Below are positions 7,245 through 11,821 of a stretch of DNA of 11,821 nt, in pieces. Positions within the stretch are counted from its first letter, which is position 1, and each line of letters begins with the position of its first letter. Position numbers and translations under genes: made by a program. Source of the DNA: JASEGV01 sp037443545 (lineage in GTDB: Bacteria > Bacteroidota > Ignavibacteria > UBA10030 > BY39); NCBI GenBank assembly GCA_037443545.1, contig JBBIOD010000055.1, positions 1-11,821 of the forward strand, in the 5' to 3' direction. The notes beneath the pieces were generated by a model. The model was not told where the DNA came from. It made no database searches and was given only the letters and a program-made list of their open reading frames with translations.

Positions 7245-9609
7245 CAACAAGAATCTTCTCTTTTTGCATAGCCGACCAAACATCCTCGAAACGAATAGGC
7301 ATCTGAGTCAACTCAATACCTAAAGCATCTTTCAAAGCATTTCCGATTGCTGGTGCAACAGAAATCATCGGATGTTCAGCGGCACCCCGTGAACCGTAAG
7401 CTCCTTTATCGTGCGGAGTTTCAATAAAAATCGGAACAAAATCATTTGGAATATCTTTCGCCGTCGGAATTTTATTGTCGGTAAAAGATTTGTTTAAGAG
7501 TCGTCCGTCGCTACTGTAAACGTATCTCTCGCAAATTGCAGTGCCTAAGCCTTGGACTACACCGCCTATAAGTTGTCCTTTCAACGATGCTTCGTTCATA
7601 ACTTTTCCGACATCCATCGCAGAAGCTATTTTCAAAATTGTGAACTCGCCTGTTTCGACGTCGACTTCAACTTCAACACCGTGAGCACCAAAAGTCCAAT
7701 TGAAGGCAGGCAAACCCTGCCCTGTTTCTTTATCAAGATTCGTCAAACCTTCAGCGATGTAAACGCCAACTCCAATCAGCGGACCGCCAATTGCATTTCC
7801 ATTCGGGAAAACATAGCCGGTAGCTAATTTTTCGTACGGAATAAATTTTTCTGGATTGTTTTTAAGAATTATTTTTTCATCTTCAAAAATAAAATCATCC
7901 TGCGAACACTCAAAAACTTTTGCTGCCACTTCAGACATCTTTTTCTTCAAATCATTACAAGCATTAATGACAGCTCTACCTCCCATCGGCATAAACCTCG
8001 AGGCGACCGTCTGCCAATCGTATGGGTCGCGGTCGGTATCGGTTTCAAATGCTACATGTATTTTCGCTAAAGGGATATCCATCTCTTCAGCAATAATTTG
8101 TGTTAAAGGAGTGTAAGTGCCATTCCCGTAATCAGTTGCGGAGACGTTCAAAATTACGGAACCATTCTCATTCATCTTAATTACACACGAACTCGATGTA
8201 TTTGTGGGCATGGCAGGGGCTTTGTGTAAAACAGCAAATCCTTTGCCGCGAACTTTTCCCGATTTAATTTCGGTCATTTTTTCTTCGTTAGTTTTACGTC
8301 CGCTCCAATTAATTTCTTTTATTACAGCATCTAAACATTTGCGTACACTGCCCGATGAATCTGTAACAATTTCTCCTGTCGCAGTTGTGTTGTCGGGTTT
8401 GAGTAAATTAATTTTTTTGAATTCATAGGGATCCATTCCAATTTTATCGGCACACAAATCCATGTGACGCTCTAATCCCCAGAATAATTCGACGTGTCCG
8501 AAGCCACGATATGCAGTTCCGAAAACCTGATTTGTATAAACGGTGTATGAATCAGTGCAAAGATTTTCGTAATAGTATGGACCGCCTGCAGAATATCCCG
8601 AAGCCCGCGTAACATTCACGGCGTAATCGGCATAAGCGCCGGCGCTCCAAAGCAGGACTAATTTTTGTGCTGTAATTTTTCCGTTCTTCTTCAAACCTGT
8701 TTTGATTTTAAATTTAAGTCCGCAGCGACACGGAAGTGTATTGTATTCTTCTTCTCTTGTTGCAATCAACTTTACAGGTCTTCCCCCCGCTACGCGCGAA
8801 AGACATCCGACTAACGGCTCAAAATGGATTCCGGCTTTACCTCCAAATCCGCCCCCCACATACGGAACTACTACGCGAACTTTTTGATGCGGCAATTTAA
8901 AAGTATAGCAAAAAAGATTCCGCACGGTGAACGGCGATTGTGCACTTGTGTAAATCATTACTTTATCGCTGGCGCCCCACTGAACAATTGCGCCATGAGT
9001 TTCCATAGGAACGTGCTGCACCGAAGGATTTTCGTATTCACGTTCTACAATAACATCGGCTTCGGCAAAACCTTTTTCAATATCGCCCTTCCGGATTTTT
9101 GAAACGTGGCAAATGTTAGTTCCGGGCTGCGGAAAGAAAGCAGCTTTTAAATGACTGTAATTCCCTAAATCAGGATGGATTAAATTTTCTTTTTCATTAA
9201 ACGATTCTTCGACATCGAGAAGTGGTTTAAGTGGTTCGTATTCAACTTCGATCAACCTGATAGCTTTTTCGGCTATTTCTAAAGTTTCGGCTGCAACTGC
9301 CGCAACAGGTTCGCCCTGATAACGGACTTTATCGCGGGCAAGGATCCGTTTATCTACAAGATACAATCCCACATTATAATCCAATTCTTCACCGGTAAGA
9401 ACTGCAACCACGCCATCCAACGTTTTTGCTTTAGAAGTATCAACCCTTTTTATTTTTGCGTGGGCAACGGGCGATGTTAACATTTTTGCATGAAGCATTC
9501 CGGGCATCGACATATCAGAAACATATCGTGCTTGTCCGGTTAATTTTTCATCCGCATCGATCCGCGGAACCCCTTTTCCGATATACTTATATTCTTTTTT
9601 TAAATTCAT
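7237..9609 (-). CDS. Molybdenum hydroxylase, Mo-pterin-binding large subunit (xanthine dehydrogenase superfamily)
   Basis: This 790-residue catalytic subunit carries the Mo-pterin cofactor and hydroxylates its substrate with water-derived oxygen. Visible motifs are GVPRIDADEKLTG (13-25), SAQSPF (222-227, with the Gln that faces Mo in this family), GGGFGGK (252-258), TAYRGFG (365-371), DYGNGTYTP (493-501), ASAMDVGKV...GGVVQGLG (662-689) and GSRGAAEHP (739-747), where Glu745 is the expected catalytic base. The residue after GGGFGGK is Ala259; in xanthine dehydrogenase this is the purine-binding Glu (802 in the bovine enzyme). Arg335 may match bovine Arg880. The CO-dehydrogenase loop AYRCSFR is absent. 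No signal peptide is seen, so it is probably cytoplasmic. The ATG at 9609 overlaps the 2Fe-2S gene by 4 nt (ATGA) and is preceded by GAGGTG. Superfamily is certain; substrate is unknown and probably not plain xanthine. Confidence 0.92.
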   Translation of the reverse strand: MNLKKEYKYIGKGVPRIDADEKLTGQARYVSDMSMPGMLHAKMLTSPVAHAKIKRVDTSKAKTLDGVVAVLTGEELDYNVGLYLVDKRILARDKVRYQGEPVAAVAAETLEIAEKAIRLIEVEYEPLKPLLDVEESFNEKENLIHPDLGNYSHLKAAFFPQPGTNICHVSKIRKGDIEKGFAEADVIVEREYENPSVQHVPMETHGAIVQWGASDKVMIYTSAQSPFTVRNLFCYTFKLPHQKVRVVVPYVGGGFGGKAGIHFEPLVGCLSRVAGGRPVKLIATREEEYNTLPCRCGLKFKIKTGLKKNGKITAQKLVLLWSAGAYADYAVNVTRASGYSAGGPYYYENLCTDSYTVYTNQVFGTAYRGFGHVELFWGLERHMDLCADKIGMDPYEFKKINLLKPDNTTATGEIVTDSSGSVRKCLDAVIKEINWSGRKTNEEKMTEIKSGKVRGKGFAVLHKAPAMPTNTSSSCVIKMNENGSVILNVSATDYGNGTYTPLTQIIAEEMDIPLAKIHVAFETDTDRDPYDWQTVASRFMPMGGRAVINACNDLKKKMSEVAAKVFECSQDDFIFEDEKIILKNNPEKFIPYEKLATGYVFPNGNAIGGPLIGVGVYIAEGLTNLDKETGQGLPAFNWTFGAHGVEVEVDVETGEFTILKIASAMDVGKVMNEASLKGQLIGGVVQGLGTAICERYVYSSDGRLLNKSFTDNKIPTAKDIPNDFVPIFIETPHDKGAYGSRGAAEHPMISVAPAIGNALKDALGIELTQMPIRFEDVWSAMQKEKILVGE

Positions 9610-10085
9610 TTTTTCACCTCGGACTCTAAATGCGTTGCGGCTTCAGCAATAGCATCAATAATTTGCCGGTAACCGGTGCATCTGCAAAAGTTTCCTTCAA
9701 TCGCTTCTCTGATTTCTTCTTCATCCGGGTTTTTGTTCCGCTCTAAAAGCGACGTAGCAGACATTATAACACCTGGAGTGCAAAATCCGCATTGCGTTGC
9801 GTGATGCTTTTTAAAAGATTCCTGAAGCGGATTTAACTTTCCATCCTTCGATTCGCCTTCGATTGTGCGAATCACCGTTCCGTCGGCTTCAACCGCTAAA
9901 ACTAAACAGGAGTTTACCGGTTTCCCATTCATTAAAACTGTGCAAGCGCCGCACTCACCTTCTCCGCATCCTTCTTTTACACCTAATAAATATAAATCCT
10001 CGCGGATAAATTCTAATAATGTTCGATTTTCTGGAACACTTTTACTGTATCTTCTATCGTTGATTGTTACTGCTATCTTATTAAT
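9606..10085 (-). CDS. Molybdenum hydroxylase, 2Fe-2S small subunit, apparent ATT start
   Basis: This electron-transfer subunit carries two 2Fe-2S clusters between the Mo and FAD subunits. Counting the ATT at 10085 as residue 1, the protein has 159 residues, the normal size. The plant-ferredoxin-type cluster uses Cys40, Cys45, Cys48 (EGCGEGECGACTVL) and Cys60 (NSCLVLAV). The second uses Cys99 and Cys102 (QCGFCTPG) and Cys134 and Cys136 (NFCRCTGYRQ). Starting at the first ATG (9932) would delete the first cluster, so it cannot be the true start. The in-frame stop at 10104-10106 leaves no ATG, GTG or TTG before the conserved domain. The ATT at 10085-10083 is preceded by AAAGGGA at seven nt, overlaps the FAD-gene stop by one nt, and places NKIAVTIND exactly where relatives begin. 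A G-to-T sequencing error in an ATG is the alternative. Confidence 0.88.
   Translation of the reverse strand: MNKIAVTINDRRYSKSVPENRTLLEFIREDLYLLGVKEGCGEGECGACTVLMNGKPVNSCLVLAVEADGTVIRTIEGESKDGKLNPLQESFKKHHATQCGFCTPGVIMSATSLLERNKNPDEEEIREAIEGNFCRCTGYRQIIDAIAEAATHLESEVKK
9615..9620 (-). promoter_or_regulatory. Shine-Dalgarno site of Mo subunit
   Basis: GAGGTG on the minus strand lies five nt before the ATG at 9609, inside the end of the 2Fe-2S gene. It is the best ribosome-binding site in the window and fits reinitiation through the ATGA overlap. Confidence 0.75.
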
Positions 10086-10911
10086 GGCTATGTCCCTTTC
10101 CGTTTAATAATCGTTTGATAAAAACTTGGACGAGATGTTTTCGGTACTCTTTTGAACCTCTTAAATCATCAATTGGTTTTATACTATTCATCGCTGTCGT
10201 TAATATGTTTACCATATCGATATTATTGCTGTCGAAATCTGGAAGCAAAACTGGCGTAATGTTGCACGAGCCAATCGCGATTTTAATTTTTCCGTTTTTG
10301 CTGCGACTCATAGCTACGTTGCAAGTGCCGAGGTCGTGTCCTTTGATGCGACTTGCTTTTAAATAACTCGCTTCGGTGTCTTTGTGATGAGTGGGAACTT
10401 TGATTGATTTTACGAATTCGTTTTGTCGCAGCGATGTTTTTTTAACACCAACAAAAAATTCTTTTATTGGCATTTCACGATTCCCTTTTTCGGTTGCAAT
10501 AATCACGATGGCATCCAAAACGAGAAACGCTCCTGCCATATCAGCCGCTGGTGAGGCATTACAAATATTTCCGACAACAGTTGCACGGTTGCGAATTTGA
10601 TAAGACCCGATTGTTTTTGCAGCAATCGCTAATACTGGGAAGTGATTTCGGATATATTGATTGTCGACTAGCTCGTTGCATGTTACAGCAGCTCCGATAA
10701 TGAGATTACCCGCACCGTCGATCTCAATTTTAGAAAAATCAGGAACGGCTTTAATATCGACCAATACTTTCGGAGCTGTAATTCGCTGCTTCATATAAAC
10801 TAACAAATCGGTTCCGCCGGCTAATATTTTAGCATCGTCTCCAAAAGATTTTAATGTTTCAATAATTTCGATTCCGGACTTCGGTTTATAATATGAAAAA
10901 CTATTTAGCAA
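10081..10911 (-). CDS. Molybdenum hydroxylase, FAD-binding medium subunit, TTG start
   Basis: This 276-residue subunit passes electrons from the 2Fe-2S clusters to the final acceptor. The first FAD motif is AGGTDLLV (31-38) and the second is TIGSYQIRNRATVVGNICNA (about 100-119), followed by SPAADM. Its C-terminal CO-dehydrogenase flavoprotein domain includes ASRIKGHDLGTCNVA. The start is a TTG at 10911: an in-frame stop lies four codons upstream (10921-10923), AAGG sits seven nt before it, and MLNSFSYYKPKS matches the usual N-terminus of the family. It is the first gene of the tightly coupled group that runs through fdrA, and the order FAD, 2Fe-2S, Mo is the coxMSL-type arrangement. Whether NAD or another carrier takes the electrons cannot be told from the sequence. 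Confidence 0.9.
   Translation of the reverse strand: MLNSFSYYKPKSGIEIIETLKSFGDDAKILAGGTDLLVYMKQRITAPKVLVDIKAVPDFSKIEIDGAGNLIIGAAVTCNELVDNQYIRNHFPVLAIAAKTIGSYQIRNRATVVGNICNASPAADMAGAFLVLDAIVIIATEKGNREMPIKEFFVGVKKTSLRQNEFVKSIKVPTHHKDTEASYLKASRIKGHDLGTCNVAMSRSKNGKIKIAIGSCNITPVLLPDFDSNNIDMVNILTTAMNSIKPIDDLRGSKEYRKHLVQVFIKRLLNGKGHSH
10093..10099 (-). promoter_or_regulatory. Shine-Dalgarno site supporting the ATT start of the 2Fe-2S gene
   Basis: AAAGGGA on the minus strand lies exactly seven nt upstream of the ATT at 10085, inside the last codons of the FAD-subunit gene. Its strength and spacing are the main nucleotide-level evidence that translation begins at this ATT. Confidence 0.6.
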
Positions 10912-11000
10912 TTTTGAACCTTAAATTTTATTAAAAATGTGTGTAAAATTACAAAACTTCGGTATTTAAAACAACTGAAGAAAATCTGTGATTTGGTTTT
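10912..11000 (-). promoter_or_regulatory. Spacer before the hydroxylase operon, possible weak terminator and promoter
   Basis: This 89-bp spacer lies between the CoA-transferase stop and the FAD-subunit start. Minus-strand AAATC-ACA-GATTT (10994-10982) can form a short AT-rich hairpin, and CTTCAGT/ACCGAAG (10980-10957) a seven-position stem with one mismatch followed by TTTTG. Downstream, TTGTAA and TAAAAT about 18 nt apart could be a sigma-70-like promoter, but would leave almost no leader. AAGG at 10919-10922 is the likely Shine-Dalgarno site of the TTG start. All are weak; co-transcription with the CoA-transferase is equally possible. Confidence 0.25.
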
Positions 11001-11821
11001 CTATACAACTTTTTGTGTTTTTAATTTTTGAATTTCTTTCTTTGAGTAGCCAAGTTGGTTTAATATTTTATCACTATGTTCACCGATTGTAGGGGCTGGT
11101 TTATAATTATAATTCTTAACGCAGCTAAGTTTGATGGGATTACCCACCGTTTTCATTTTACCGACAGTCGAGTGGTTTACCTCTATTATCATTTCCCTCC
11201 CCAGAACAGCTGGCAAGTTTAAAGCTTCTTTCACCGTGTTAATTTTTCCGACCGGCACATCATTCTCAGTAAAAATCCTGAACCATTCATCGCTTGTCTT
11301 CTGCTTCAAAATTGGTATCAATTCCTTTTGTAACTCGACTCGATACTCAACTCTCTTTGGGTTAACTATAAATTTATCTACTGTTAACAATTCGGTGCGG
11401 TTTATTGCTTTACAAAAATTTTTCCAAAGCCCCTCATTTCCCGCCGCGATATTTATGTAACCGTCTTTCGTCTCAAATGTTTCATACGGTGTTATTGTCG
11501 GATGCAGGTTTCCCTTTCTCTTCGGAGTTGTCGCTGTCGATAATGCAATCTGCGATTGAAATGTAAACATCGAAATCAAACTATCCAGCAGGCTGATGTC
11601 AATGTATTGACCTTTCCCGGTTTTCTGACGATGGAACAATGCGAGCAGAATTCCTTCAAACGCCGCATGCCCAGCCGCAATGTCTGCGAGTGAAACACCA
11701 GCTTTTGTCGGACTTCCCTCAGGAAATCCTGTTATATCCATAAACCCTGATTCGCCCTGAACAACTAAATCAAAACTCGGCTGATGGCTTTGCTCGCTTG
11801 TTTGTCCGTAACCCGATATCG
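11001..11821 (-). CDS. Class III CoA-transferase (CaiB/BaiF family), 5' end outside the window
   Basis: Reading runs open to the right edge, so the N-terminal third is missing; 272 complete residues are visible. The first visible residues, SISGYGQTSEQSHQPSFDLVVQ, are a classic family III segment (positions 11820-11755), followed by GESGFMDITGFPEG, then AGVSLADIAAGHAAF, whose Asp corresponds to the catalytic aspartate of formyl-CoA transferase, and GQYIDISLLDSL. The ATG at 11741 is therefore internal and not the start. The family moves CoA between carboxylic acids through an aspartyl-CoA anhydride. Formyl-CoA:oxalate CoA-transferase, carnitine and benzylsuccinate CoA-transferases are known members, so the substrate cannot be assigned from sequence alone. 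It lies 90 bp upstream of the hydroxylase operon in the same orientation, and activation of the final dicarboxylate is a reasonable inference. Confidence 0.88.
   Translation of the reverse strand, partial: ISGYGQTSEQSHQPSFDLVVQGESGFMDITGFPEGSPTKAGVSLADIAAGHAAFEGILLALFHRQKTGKGQYIDISLLDSLISMFTFQSQIALSTATTPKRKGNLHPTITPYETFETKDGYINIAAGNEGLWKNFCKAINRTELLTVDKFIVNPKRVEYRVELQKELIPILKQKTSDEWFRIFTENDVPVGKINTVKEALNLPAVLGREMIIEVNHSTVGKMKTVGNPIKLSCVKNYNYKPAPTIGEHSDKILNQLGYSKKEIQKLKTQKVV

Noticed and set aside
9606..9932. Truncated 2Fe-2S protein or pseudogene starting at the internal ATG
   Set aside because: The reading frame continues upstream through all cysteines of the first cluster to an ATT with a good Shine-Dalgarno site, so the gene is full length.
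7237..10911. Aerobic CO dehydrogenase (coxMSL), suggested by the FAD, 2Fe-2S, Mo gene order
   Set aside because: The Mo subunit has TAYRGFG where form I CoxL has AYRCSFR; gene order alone is shared by many Mo hydroxylases.
353..11460. Numerous plus-strand open frames of 60-150 codons opposite the minus-strand genes
   Set aside because: They lie antisense to well-conserved genes, show no recognisable domains and look like codon-shadow frames.
1..11821. CRISPR array, tRNA, rRNA or transposase gene
   Set aside because: I saw no regularly spaced repeats, no tRNA-like cloverleaf or rRNA sequence, and no transposase or integrase motifs on either strand.

Overview
The window is an AT-rich stretch of bacterial chromosome with every convincing gene on the minus strand, so it reads from right to left. 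Protein styles, usable Shine-Dalgarno sites and a Bacteroidota-type deoxynucleoside kinase suggest a member of the Bacteroidota/Chlorobiota/Ignavibacteriota group. That placement is an inference from general appearance, not a proven assignment.

Layout in transcription order: (1) a class III (CaiB/BaiF) CoA-transferase, cut by the right edge; (2) after 89 bp, a three-subunit molybdenum hydroxylase of the xanthine dehydrogenase superfamily in the order FAD subunit, 2Fe-2S subunit, Mo subunit; (3) directly coupled to it, a DUF2877 protein (AllH/YlbF type) and FdrA (AllF); (4) a 181 bp gap holding an inverted-repeat element; (5) a DUF1116 protein (AllG/YlbE), a cyclase-family metal hydrolase and an amidase-signature hydrolase, closely packed; (6) after 123 bp, an unrelated-looking deoxynucleoside kinase; (7) 257 bp of apparently non-coding DNA at the left edge. 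From the FAD subunit to FdrA, successive genes overlap by 1, 4, 8 and 8 nt if the starts chosen here are right, which indicates one translationally coupled operon.

How the genes may work together: FdrA, DUF1116 and DUF2877 are the set linked in E. coli to oxamate carbamoyltransferase, which converts oxalurate and phosphate to oxamate and carbamoyl phosphate in anaerobic allantoin use. Here they sit with a Mo hydroxylase, a possible ring-opening hydrolase, an amidase and a CoA-transferase instead of allantoin genes. This suggests a catabolic route for an N-heterocycle: hydroxylate the ring, open it to an N-carbamoyl amide acid, recover the carbamoyl group as carbamoyl phosphate, remove the remaining amide, and activate the resulting dicarboxylate as its CoA ester. 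Two substrate series fit: uracil/barbiturate/ureidomalonate/malonamate/malonate, or hydantoin/parabanate/oxalurate/oxamate/oxalate. The assignment is inference. No carbamate kinase, transporter, regulator or Mo-cofactor maturation gene lies in the window.

Two hydroxylase genes have no usable ATG start: the FAD subunit appears to start with TTG, and the 2Fe-2S subunit appears to start with the very rare ATT. In the Mo subunit the residue equivalent to the purine-binding Glu of xanthine dehydrogenase is Ala, which argues against a simple xanthine dehydrogenase.
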